Notes under the pieces: generated by a model | What the model was told of the DNA's origin: nothing | The model's database searches: none | What the model saw: only the letters and a program-made list of their open reading frames with translations | Program-made: the position numbers and the translations under genes | Part shown: positions 49,901-59,740 of the stretch, in pieces | Numbering within the stretch: the first letter of the stretch is position 1 | How the letters are laid out: every line of letters starts with the position of its first letter | Assembly: GCF_009870125.1 (NCBI RefSeq) | Contig: NC_046679.1 | Location: 21,142,001-21,206,000, forward strand | DNA: 64,000 bases | Direction: 5' to 3' | Source: Drosophila pseudoobscura | Taxonomy: Eukaryota > Arthropoda > Insecta > Diptera > Drosophilidae

Positions 49901-52333
49901 GAAGGCTGATTTTGGTGTGTGCCTCTAAATAGTACAAACAAAAGTAGCAATAGCACAGGAAGCATCCAAAGAAGCAGCCAAACATCAACAACACATCGAC
50001 AACAGGGCGTATGCGTGATGGACAGCGGGTTGACTTGGCTTTTTTTATGTTGATTTTGGCACGATTCTTGTGTTTTTCTTGCACTCATTGTTTGCTGTTT
50101 GCTGTCAGTGCTGCACGTGTGGCCCAAAACCGGAGACTCTTACACCCGCACCATGGCCTCCCCAGTCATGTATGTTATTGATAAAGGGATTTGGCTTGTA
50201 AGCCCCGTCGGAGAAGGACACCTTCTCTTCACCCAATCACTGTTGAGGCAATTTTAAATGTGTGCCTCAAATCTCTGGTGGAAATTTATGTATAAATCGG
50301 GAGAGCAAAGGTTATGGGACCACTCAACTGTGTAGTTTTAGCTTGAGCATTCAGCAAACGAATTAACTACCGCAAAATGGGTTTTCCCTTCCTCCCGCCG
50401 TCCCATCCGGTAATCTGAAAAAGGACAAGTAAAGGATAGAAGGACTCGAAGACCATCCATGGTTTTGCCACCTTTTTCGTGTGCTCTGCGCGGATTAGTC
50501 AAATTGGTTTTTGCCTGGAGACGTGGCTAGAAAGAGACCCCACCCTACCCCTGCCACCGACCAGTGTAAGTCCGCGACAGCTCCAAGTTTGGCCCCCGCT
50601 GATGGCCAGGTTATTTACTTACTTTAGTCAGCGAGGAGAGGCCGAGAGCCATTCACAGCTGCCAACGCTGACAAATTGGGGGCTTCACTTTGATGGCAAC
50701 AAAGTGAACGGGGGCCCGGTTTTTGGATGGGGGATGGATAGGTTTGGAGTACTTTGGGAGACGCTGGCAACATGAGGCACTGAAAAAAGAATAGAATACC
50801 ATTTTGCAACATGTTGCCAAAGGGCGAAGGGGGCCACTGAACCCTGATTAACCCCAGAGTTAGAATAAAAAGATCCCTAAAAGGTCCCTCATAATTTCTA
50901 CGAAACTGGAAATTGAATTGTCTAATTAGGCGCTGCTAAAGCAACATTTGCTAATTGCTTATAAATTGTTAAATGCTCGCCAAACAGCTGACAGGCGACA
51001 AAGGGTTAATGACGGAGGCTACCAGCATCCAGAATCCCGGAAGGTGTATGTATATGCACATCCTGGACAGGGCAGGACAGGGCAATTAGCAGGCGAAACA
51101 AATGACCATTTTGTGTTAATTAGCGGATTGCCTTCCATTTTCGGATGGTTGGGTTCCATTCGGGAATGGGTGTGGGCTTTCGGGGGCTTTAGTTTTTGGA
51201 TGGGTGCATGAGTGACGGACACTGGCGGGGGGTTGCGGTTGATTAGCATTGACAACTAATCGGATTGGCCAGTTGTTGAAGCATGTTTAGCTACTTAATG
51301 GCTTACAAGCTCTGCTTACGATTTCTTTAGTGGTTTGAATCGGGGACTGCTTATGGTTTTTGTTGGTGCCTGATTAAGATTGAGTTTGTGACTTGGGGCT
51401 CTGATTAAGATGGAGTTGTTGACTCGGAAAACTGATCGAAATTCAATTAATGAGTTGAACAAATCAACTAAATGCATTTTCACCAACAAAGTTGTGCACT
51501 TTTCCTCCTTTTCGATCCCAGATCCACAAACACAGTGTGGGAGACAGCTCGGAGGAGCTGGGAAAATTTAATTAAAATGCCAAATCCAATCCACAGCTAC
51601 CACTGACTACCTGGAAAACCCAACCGCCCACAAACTGCAATCAATCACAGAAATTAAAAATATTCACTCAAGTCCTAGGAAAAACGTGGGGACCAAGAAA
51701 GAGAAGACAAAAGAAAAAAACGGATTAAAAAGAAGAGAAAAAAAACCCACACACAAACACAAGCACACAAAAAAGTGACTTGAAAATAAATAGATTTATC
51801 TTCAGGTCCCACAAGATGGGAGATTGCCAGTCGATGTGAATGAGGGAAACGGTTAGGGGCGTAACTGGTTGTGCACACATGCGATTCTTGATTTCTAGCA
51901 CCACTAAAAAAAATAGGAATGTTATCTTTTCTTTTTTGTTTTTAAATGAAAATTGAGGAGGGTTGCCAAAGAAAACTCTTGAAAACCTTTTTTACTAGTT
52001 GAGCAATGAATAAGTTTGTATTTCGGGGCAATGCGTTTAACATTAACATCGATCAAGCTTTCAATAGTTCAATAGTTTGATTAACTTACAGTATGCTGTC
52101 ATATATTTACACGAATAACTTACAAAAATTAGCTTTCCTTTAGAGAACATAAATGTCTGCGTGCTTCTCGCGACTCTTTTTTAGTACATCTGATTAGAGA
52201 TAATTATAAACTATTTGGTACCTTATTGAACTAAGAGAAACATAAACTGTTTAAGCCGGTGGTTGCTTGGTTACTTTCTTCATTAATCCTTTGATCCTTC
52301 CTCCTACTTCTTTGGTCGAACGACGAGTCGAGT
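46915..52333. other. Dop2R 3' UTR and intergenic DNA
   Basis: The first part, to roughly 47.7 kb, is AT-rich and probably the receptor 3' UTR; an ATTAAA lies at about 47722. The rest has no supported gene. It includes GA tracts at about 47258-47275 and 49108-49131, a CAGCGCAGCACA repeat at 48399-48427, and one recurrent motif at 50007-50019. It ends at the stop codon of the minus-strand Chtop-like gene. Confidence 0.55.
49108..49131. repeat. (GA)n tract
   Basis: Eleven to twelve uninterrupted AG units in intergenic DNA. Confidence 0.85.
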
Positions 52334-54520
52334 TTACTTTAGCAAATAGTCCATTTCCGATTTGGTGGTGGACATGTACTGATCCAGCTCCTTGTCCAGA
52401 TCCTCGCGTTTGACCTCTTCACGTGGACCTCCTTTGCCTTTGCCTAGGGGTACAAGAAAATACATGATATTAGAATGGGATTCCACAGAAAGGGGAGTCA
52501 AAATTATTGAGAAAGAAATTCCAAGTTCAGCTGCTGCAGAGCCTCCGGTTCCAGTTGGGTGTCCATTTAGCTGTGCGGCTCATGACTTGTAACGCTTTTA
52601 CCTGCAGCCTGACGACCAGTACGAGTACGACTGCGTCCCCGACGAGCCTGTTGCTGCTGTGGCCCTGGTTTGCCACCTCCACCTCCTGCGCGGCCCTTGT
52701 TGGTCTTGCCCTTGCTGGCATTGCTTTTGCTATTGTTTCTGTTACCATTTTTGTTGGCGGCGGCCCCCTTGGCACCGGAACCTTTAGCAGCGCCAGCGCT
52801 GCGGCCACGGCGGTTGCGTGTTTTGTTGGCCCTTCCCGGGGTAGCGGCGGCAGCAGTGACAGCAGCGGCAGCAGGTCGATTGCGTGAGCGCGAGCGACGT
52901 GTGGAGGCTGCATTGGAGCCCGAAGCAGCACCTCCCCCAGCAGCAGCAGCAGCCCTAGCAGCAGATCTGTAAAGGAAAAGTTTGTATTGGTATTTGATTT
53001 TTAATGATTTTGTTGCAGGAGAACTTACCTTCCACGTGGACGTCCTCGTCGTCCGGCAAGGGATGCGGACACCCCCTTCTGTGGGGGATTGGCATTGCGA
53101 CGCTTCTCCACCCGCCCGCCAGCCACACCACGTAGTTTGCTCGATGCACGGCGCGGATTCTTCGCCTGGTTAACTCCCGCTCCGGCTCTGGCACCGACCT
53201 TGCTCTGGCCTGGACGCACGCCCAGACGCTGCTTGACCGAGACACGGGGTGTTTGTTGTCCAGCCCTAGTACCCGACTGCTGGCGACGATCGCGTCCACG
53301 ATTGCGACTCTGAGAGCGTGTACGAGTTAACTGAGAGCCGGCGCTGCGTCCGCGACTCTGCGAGCGAGAACGTTCATTGCGAGCGCTCACTTGGGGAAGG
53401 CGGGAACGGGAACGGCTGCGGGAGCGTCCACGGGTCTGATGAAGATTATACTGCTGCTGCTGCTGCCTAATCAGCTGACGCTGATGTCGCTCAACACGCT
53501 CGGAGGCGCCACCCACAGAGGGCCGACGGTTTCCCAGTCGCTGGCGAAGGCCGCCCACTGCCGAGGCGGAGCGACGAGTGCTGCTGCCGCTGCGACGACG
53601 TGTCAGATTGCTGTTAGCGACGAGATCGGCACGCATCCTGCACAGTTAGCGGATATGTAGAAGCAGAAGTACAGAGATGTTTCATTGCAGTGGGTGTCTG
53701 GCCATTGGGTTATAGTCGAGGATTCTTACGTTGCTACCCGGGTCACATTGTTTGACCGCATGGGCTTTCCATTGGGGGCCAGGCGCACCGATTTGATGCC
53801 GCCCACGCGTGCTCCGCGTACGCCGCCGCCAGTGTTCCGTAAGCTTCTCTGTAAGGATGCATAAGGTTTGTGGATGGATTTTTTTGTTTGATAACAATCG
53901 GAGTTGAAGGAGCGCAGCATCTGTTTTTTTTTTGGGAGTTTTACAGCGAGCGTGTTTGAGTTCAAGTTTAAGTTTGAAAGTCTCTCTAGAAAGAGAGTCT
54001 AGATTTGGGAGTCTGCGTTGGCGTTGGCTGGACAACAGGAGGGACTAACCGACAGAGACACATCGCACACACAGAGACACTCAAAACCCATGTCGAATGT
54101 GGCCTGGAACAACGCAGAAGGCGTTCCGCTCCAATTTGTCAATGATTGTCGTCCATTGTCCGAGTCTCCTTCTCCTGGCCAAGTCAGTTATTTATCAAGC
54201 TGATGCTCATATCCCAGAGTTATATGATATCTTGTGGTTGAGATCTGTCATGGCTTGTCTGTTTGTTTTTTGGATTTGGGGAAACGTACGCGCTTCAGTT
54301 TGAGGGCCGTCTGCACGGTGTGCTTCCGTTTGAACTCCTGCAGCAGGCGGGAATTGGCCGCCGATGCAATTGGATTTGCTACATTGCTGTCCACAATCCT
54401 GCGGCTGCGGCTCTGAGAGCGGCTCCGGCGTCCACGGCCATTGACTGCCAGTTGCTCCTGCTTCTGTCTGGATTGCATCTGGGTGAATCGTTCGTTTAAC
54501 GATATTCCGGTCTGAACCAT
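52334..54520 (-). CDS. Chtop/FOP-like arginine-rich RNA-binding protein, five exons
   Basis: Coding exons on the minus strand: 54520-54290, 53848-53730, 53637-53029, 52966-52602, 52443-52334. Borders are GT..AG and phases match, for 477 residues. The N-terminus has GISLNERFTQM, matching the MSLNERFTNM start of vertebrate Chtop, then LLQEFKRKHTVQTALKLKR. The middle is full of RS/SR and RG dipeptides and a Gln run. The C-terminus REEVKREDLDKELDQYM ... EMDYLLK is the Chtop C-terminal helix. Family members are substrates of PRMT1 and work with TREX in mRNA export in the nucleus. An upstream in-frame Met at 54574 exists, but 54520 has a good AAAAATGG context and matches the family start. In mammals this gene autoregulates by intron retention; whether this also holds here is not visible. 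It is much longer than vertebrate Chtop (about 250 residues), mainly through the basic middle region. Confidence 0.88.
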
Positions 54521-55393
54521 TTTTAGTTTGTTCTTTTTGTATGTGTTATTTTGTGGTAAATTATTTATCTGCAACTTTGTTGGTTTGGTGGATTTCTATT
54601 TATCGATCACTGATTTCCGTTTACAGTTAGACTGCGTGTGCGTTGAGCTTGAAACTTGGTTTGCAACTGAAATGAAATAAGGAATGGAAATCTATTTTAT
54701 ACTATAACAGGTAGAAAACGATTTGAAAGGCGAAGGATACGGTTGCAGGTAGGTGGCATTGCAAAAGGCAGCTGACGACAGCCATAAACGCTAAGCACAC
54801 GCGAGCGAGCACTTTCTCAATCCATCAATAAATCTGCAGCTGGTATGAAAATACAGCCGTGCATGGTATTTTCACTCGACATGTTCGCAACACCTTCTAT
54901 CATCGGGCGTCTGGGTTTGCGTTTTATGAGACTCTACTGTATTCTATTTATAGTTGCTACAACAACTACAACAAACAGACATTTTGAGGGGGCGAGACTG
55001 ATTCATTCCATTAAATGGGGTCACGCCTATTCTTATGCATATATACTTCTGTATACTAGCGTTATTTCAATTTGTACTTACATTTACGACTCCGTTTAGC
55101 GTTTTCAGTCCCCTGCTGAGGCGCAAGAATTTAATGTCCCACGCTGATGCGTGAAAATTACCAACAAAGGCGCAATTTTCTGCTATAAAGTCTAGTCTCA
55201 ACTTGCACGCACTTTTTCCAGTTCGAAATGCTTCCCTTATCGGTTTGAGTACTTTTCCAAGTAACTATTTGTTTGTAGAATACTGCTCGTACAGTTGTTT
55301 GAATGCGATAAGATATGTTTATTCTGATGATTTCCGTACTTTCTTCGCAGTTTGTTTGAAAATTTGGATGAAAAACGCTGGTATACAGACAAG

Positions 55394-55460
55394 CAGTGTG
55401 ACTGAGCGTCAGAAAAATACCTAAATATACCGTGTCATTTTCAAAATATACCGTATTTGG
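55394..55460 (+). repeat. ATATACC module, copy A
   Basis: Begins CAGTGTGACTGAGCGTCAG and continues with ATACC-type units and a TTTTCAAAATATACCGTAT segment. It matches 62777-62855 and the reverse complement of 56531-56625. GTGTGAC resembles core-promoter motif 1 (M1BP site) and the GTATATTT units resemble core-promoter motif 6 of Drosophila. Confidence 0.7.
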
Positions 55461-55970
55461 CAGGCCAGGCCAAACGAAAATACCATGAATGTACTATAGA
55501 ATCCCTGTATTGACGGCCATGGGTGGTGGAAAAAATTTAAATTTATTTTTTGAAGGAACAAATTTAAGAACAAGGGGTACAGAAACTTCTATACGCAGTT
55601 TTTTTTTCAAAATTTGTTGTTTCTCTTAAATTGTACTTCTTCTATCATTTATTCCAATGCATTGCATTTAAATCCTTGTCGCTCATTCACTTTCAAGCAA
55701 TTTCTATATGGCGCTCGAGTTTGTTGGGAATTGCTTCTTTTTTTTTGGATTTGCTCTCTATTTTGTAGTGGGATATCCTCTCTTCGCAGCATTTCCTTCA
55801 GGCCCTAATGATAAGCATATTAAAGAATTTCGGAAATGTTTGTCATCGCGGTCTCCAATATATGGAGAAATCAGTCAATCTATTTTTTAAAGCTATCACA
55901 ACGAAATTTTGCAGTTTATTGTCTTATTGCAGATACCAAGAATTGGTATGTGGCCTGGCTGAGGGTTCTA

Positions 55971-56013
55971 TCTAGCTATTAATATTCGACGGAATATTAA
56001 AAACGAGATATAT
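55971..56013 (+). repeat. 40-bp module, copy 1
   Basis: AATATTCGACGGAATAT followed by AAAAACGAG, preceded by TAGCTA. Nearly the same sequence recurs at 56465-56510. TATTCGACGGAATA is close to an inverted repeat. Confidence 0.7.
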
Positions 56014-56260
56014 GGTATTCAATCCTTGACGGAGGCCGATTAACCTACTGTAGACCAAGGGGGTATTTTAGTATCCCACCGCAAATTAACATTAAATCAT
56101 TTTAGCGCAGTTCAGGTAAAAGATATGGTTTTCTAAGTTCAGAGAAAAGATTGCATGGATCTACAAAAAGAATTTACACTCAGTAATATATTCCGCCATC
56201 TACCTCAAGTCGTTGAACTGTTTAAATAGGGGGGGGCTTAAGAGGGCTACGTTCCTTTTT

Positions 56261-56303
56261 TCATCGGTATATATTTTGGTAAATTTCTGAGGGTCAAAAC
56301 GTA
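56261..56303 (-). repeat. ATATACC module, partial copy D
   Basis: Contains ATTTTGGTAAATTTCTGAGGG, almost the same as the segment at 56573-56594 of copy B. Only the 5' part of the module is present. Confidence 0.6.
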
Positions 56304-56464
56304 TATTTATCGCCAAGTCACTGAATTTCTTGTCACTGTTGACCGTTGGTGCTTTAACTTTTTTCTATGAGCAATGCAATATATATGAAAATTTAAGATC
56401 ATACAGTCTTGTAGGAGATTGATTTAGTAATCGGATAAAATTATGAGTTCAGAGCAGATGAATT

Positions 56465-56510
56465 TAGCTAGCTAGTAATATTCGACGGAATATCAAAAAC
56501 GAGGAATATG
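56465..56510 (+). repeat. 40-bp module, copy 2
   Basis: Same AATATTCGACGGAATAT core as 55971-56013, here directly next to copy B of the ATATACC module, which suggests that both belong to one larger repeat unit. Confidence 0.7.
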
Positions 56511-56530
56511 AATGATGGAACTCGTTAATT

Positions 56531-56625
56531 CGTCAGTATATTTACGGTATATTTTGAAAATGGAATGGTATATTTTGGTATATTTCTGAGGGTCAGACCG
56601 TAAATTCGATCCGCGTTCACACTGA
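56531..56625 (-). repeat. ATATACC module, copy B
   Basis: Read on the minus strand it starts CAGTGTGAACGCGGATCG and runs through CTGACCCTCAGAAATATACC to a CCGTAAATATACTGACGAATT segment. The last two blocks match copy C at 62777-62855 almost base for base. Confidence 0.75.
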
Positions 56626-57025
56626 TTCCAATCCAAATGAACTCTTACGGTTTGTAGAAATTAAAAACTTAATTTAAACTGCTTTACCACAAGAAATCAC
56701 CAACACAAAAGGAGCGACAGCCATACCGCCAGTGCCCCATAGACGAGTTGATATTTTTGAGTGCCCGCCCTGTGTTCGGTTCGCTTTTATTTCACAATTT
56801 CAGTTTTCTTTTGTTTGCCCTCCTCGTTTGCCATCATACATTTTTTTGTGTATTATATTTTGTGTGTTATTGTTTATTGTACATTTTCGTTTCAATTTCG
56901 ATGAAGCACAAGAACATACAGCCACAGCCACATCCATATAGTAGCACACAGAAAGTACAAAACTGAGACTGAAACTGAATAAACGCAAAAACACCGACAA
57001 CGAGACGACCCTTTCCACAATCAAA

Positions 57026-57935
57026 ATGGCAAAAATGTACGGAAAGGGTAAGAGTAAGTACACGCCAAAAGAACACACATTAATTCTAACATAAATATAC
57101 TTAAATGTTAACATCTACTGACACGCTTTTAGTTAGCTAAAACATTCGATTCGATTCCGCAGGCATGCTCTCTAAAGTATAATGTTTTAACAAAAATTAC
57201 TCCTGTGTGACCGGTCTAATGGCTCTGATCCTTCTCTCCATAGCGACCGTAGAGTCCGAAGAGCAGCAGAAAAGAAGATGGCAAATAGAACTAGAGTTTG
57301 TGCAGTGTCTCTCCAATCCAAATTATCTCAACTGTAAGTGTCGAACCAAAGATATGATCATTCAACAAAGGAACGCCTTTCTACACATAGTATGTTGTCT
57401 TATTGTAGTCCTGGCCCAACGTGGCTACTTCAAGGACCAATCGTTCATCAACTATCTAAAGTACTTGCAATACTGGAAGGAGCCGGACTATGCCAAATAC
57501 CTCATGTACCCGATGTGCCTGTACTTCCTGGATCTCCTGCAATACGAACACTTTCGTCGCGAGATCGTCAACTCGCAGTGCTGCAAGTTCATCGATGATC
57601 AGGCCATACTCCAGTGGCAGCACTACACCAGGAAGCGAATCAAACTCATGGAGAATGCCGCGGCAGCGCAACAGCAGCAACAACAGCAGCAACAGCAACA
57701 ACTGCAACAAAGCAATGGTGGCGAAGCCGCCACAGCTGGCGAGGCGGCAGCCACGGGGGGTATGATGGCCACAGCTAATGGCAATGGCACGGCATCCGCC
57801 GCTGAGGCACAGCCATTGGGGGGCTCGGTGCAGCGGGGCGAGCCTGGCCAGGCGCAGGCAGTGATTCCACAACAACAGCAGCAACAAATCAATGGCTTGG
57901 CCACAGCGTCAAACATCAAATTAGAATTAAATTAA
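57026..57935 (+). CDS. MED31: Mediator complex subunit 31, three exons
   Basis: Exons 57026-57053, 57244-57333 and 57409-57935. The product starts MAKMYGKGK and then has the SOH1/MED31 domain: KRRWQIELEFVQCLSNPNYLN, FLAQRGYFKDQSFINYLKYLQYW, YAKYLMYPMCLYFLDLLQYEHFRREI and QWQHYTRKRIKLMEN. The tail is Gln/Ala-rich and ends NIKLELN. MED31 sits at the middle module of Mediator and helps RNA polymerase II transcription in the nucleus. Intron 2 (57334-57408) is 75 nt, a multiple of three with no stop, so reading through it would add 25 residues inside the domain; splicing restores the conserved junction N-FLAQRG. AATAAA at 57958-57963 probably ends the mRNA, before slx1 starts at 58089. Confidence 0.95.
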
Positions 57936-58088
57936 CGATGGCAATTGAAAGTTAACAAAATAAACTAGTCTAAGTCTTCTAAAAGTCTCTCTTTAGCTGT
58001 CTCCCCGCCAATACAGTCGTCTCCTTTTGTTGGTAGTAAACGCCTTAGTAATCCCCATTTTAAACTGCATTCACAGCCACACTTGAAG

Positions 58089-58964
58089 ATGCCGCCGCCG
58101 CCTGAGGATGAAGCCATCGCCCACAAGGGACATTTCTATGGCGTCTACTTGCTATGCAGCCAGAGCCTCGAATCGCGCTATCGTGCAAAATGCTATGTGG
58201 GCTTCACCGTCAATCCCAAGCGACGTATCAAGCAGCATAATCGTGGCTGCGATTTCGGTGGAGCGAAGAAGACCAGCAAGAAGGGGCCCTGGCAGATGGT
58301 CATGATTGTCCATGGCTTTCCCAACAATATCTCGGCCCTGCAGTTCGAGTGGGCCTGGCAGCAGCCCACGCTCTCCACCCGCTTGAAGATCTTTCCCGAT
58401 CTGAAGCGCAAGAAGCCCAAGGAGACGCATTTTGATTACAATTTTAGGATTCTCAATCGCATGCTGAGCGTGGGGCCGTGGCATCGTCTGGCACTCACCA
58501 TCCGCTGGCTGGAAACGGACTATGAGCGTGCGTTTGACCTGCCGATACCCTGCCACATGGAGATTGTCAGCGGAAAGGTGTCCATCTCCGCCTCGCAGCG
58601 TAAACTGGAGGAGGCTACCGGTACTGCTCCGCCTGTTGCCTGGGCCCACGAGTGTCACCTCTGCATGCAAAGCATCGAACAGCCGGAGCGTTCACGGCTA
58701 GGCTGCACCAATCCCACTTGCCGGCTGACCTGCCACATGCTGTGCCTCGCCAGCTATCTGCTGGGCGATGAGCCCGGCCAATACATACCCATTGGTGGCG
58801 AGTGTCCGCTGTGCGAGACCCGACTCAGTTGGTCCGCCCTGCTGCAGCGGAAACGTCTCCAGCTGGGAGTGCCCGAGGAGATGCATGACAACGAAGAGGA
58901 GGACCTGAGCGATGATGGGCCCGATGTGGACAGCGATGTAGAGGTCCAAGAATTCAGTGATTAA
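58089..58964 (+). CDS. slx1: SLX1 structure-specific endonuclease, catalytic subunit
   Basis: 291 residues, no intron. The N-terminal GIY-YIG nuclease domain is clear: FYGVYLLCS, then [20 protein letters not shown] with the catalytic Arg, and a FEWAWQQP segment. The C-terminal half has a RING-like zinc finger with [21 protein letters not shown] and [10 protein letters not shown]. The tail is acidic. SLX1 works with the SLX4 scaffold (MUS312 in flies) to cut branched DNA such as 5' flaps and Holliday junctions in repair. Start at ATG 58089. Length fits the family (about 270-300). It lies 154 bp downstream of MED31 on the same strand, so its promoter must be inside or just behind the MED31 3' UTR, or the two share a transcript. 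Confidence 0.95.
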   Translation: MPPPPEDEAIAHKGHFYGVYLLCSQSLESRYRAKCYVGFTVNPKRRIKQHNRGCDFGGAKKTSKKGPWQMVMIVHGFPNNISALQFEWAWQQPTLSTRLKIFPDLKRKKPKETHFDYNFRILNRMLSVGPWHRLALTIRWLETDYERAFDLPIPCHMEIVSGKVSISASQRKLEEATGTAPPVAWAHECHLCMQSIEQPERSRLGCTNPTCRLTCHMLCLASYLLGDEPGQYIPIGGECPLCETRLSWSALLQRKRLQLGVPEEMHDNEEEDLSDDGPDVDSDVEVQEFSD

Positions 58965-59334
58965 TGTGATGTCCTGTCTTAGTATTTTACGAGGATTTTT
59001 AACAGAAAACCCATCGACGGTAAAATAGCGCTGTAAAAGTGTCAGTTAGATTAGAAATGTGGACTTTTAGTTTGAATCTCATTTTAATCAGCTTCTCCCA
59101 TGGTGGGGGGCCCTTGCCGATAAAAAAAACGTTGGTAAAATCATAAATATCGTTAAAAGCTCAAGCAATATTTGTTTATTTATATATAAATAATGTTTGT
59201 AATATATCCCCACTTCGAGACGCTTTTCTTTCAGCTGCAAAAGCTTTCGCTGTCACTGAAAATATCCACCAATTGAGGATTTACACTTTCAAGAGAAGAG
59301 AAGAGAAGAGCTAGGCCTTGTCAGCCCCTTAGGC
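58965..59334. other. slx1 3' flank
   Basis: AT-rich DNA with poly(A)-signal-like TAAATAATG near 59187-59195 and a short AAGAG run at 59292-59310. No further gene is seen in this part. Confidence 0.5.
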
Positions 59335-59464
59335 TTAGCAGCTTCCCCTTTCCACAGGTGCGGCAGGTGCCTCGTCTACTTTTACTTCATCGGCATCCTT
59401 GGACACCATCTAAAAAGGGAATACAATGATTATACAATTTAATATAAACCACACATGTGGTACC
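59335..59464 (-). pseudogene. possible 3' exon fragment of an unknown gene
   Basis: On the minus strand, 59409-59335 encodes MVSKDADEVKVDEAPAAPV and five more residues (ERGSC) before TAA. A T-rich tract plus AG directly precedes it. 54 nt further upstream a GT follows ACGAAG at 59464, and in the matching frame the bases before it read IPKLTK, so splicing would give IPKLTKMVSKDADEVK. The frame upstream is closed within a few codons by an A/T-only stretch (59492-59524). This looks like the last piece of a gene whose 5' part is gone, but chance cannot be excluded. I do not recognise the protein. Confidence 0.25.
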
Positions 59465-59740
59465 TTCGTCAGCTTTGGAATCGATCTCGACTTTTATTTT
59501 ATTTATTTATTATTTTTATTATTCTTCGCCATTTTTCTCGCGTCAAGGAAAGTTCCTGACAGATTTTCGAAATTTGAATAATACAGATAAAATTAACGTG
59601 GGGTTGTCTTTAAAAATATCGAAACATATAGGTATAAGTAGTTTTAGAAACTATCTTGTGCGAGTATATAACACTTGTATAAATTTTAAAATTTTGTTTT
59701 TCTTTGGCGTCCAGCTTGTCTCCTGCAGTTATTCTTTGAA

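Larger units (their letters stand above)
54521..57025. other. spacer between Chtop-like gene and MED31, rich in dispersed repeats
   Basis: The two genes are divergent, so both promoters should lie here. The spacer holds repeat copies at 55394-55460, 56261-56303 and 56531-56625, and a duplicated 40-bp module at 55971-56013 and 56465-56510. No protein-coding region is supported. MED31's 5' UTR probably starts near 56.7-56.8 kb. Confidence 0.6.
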
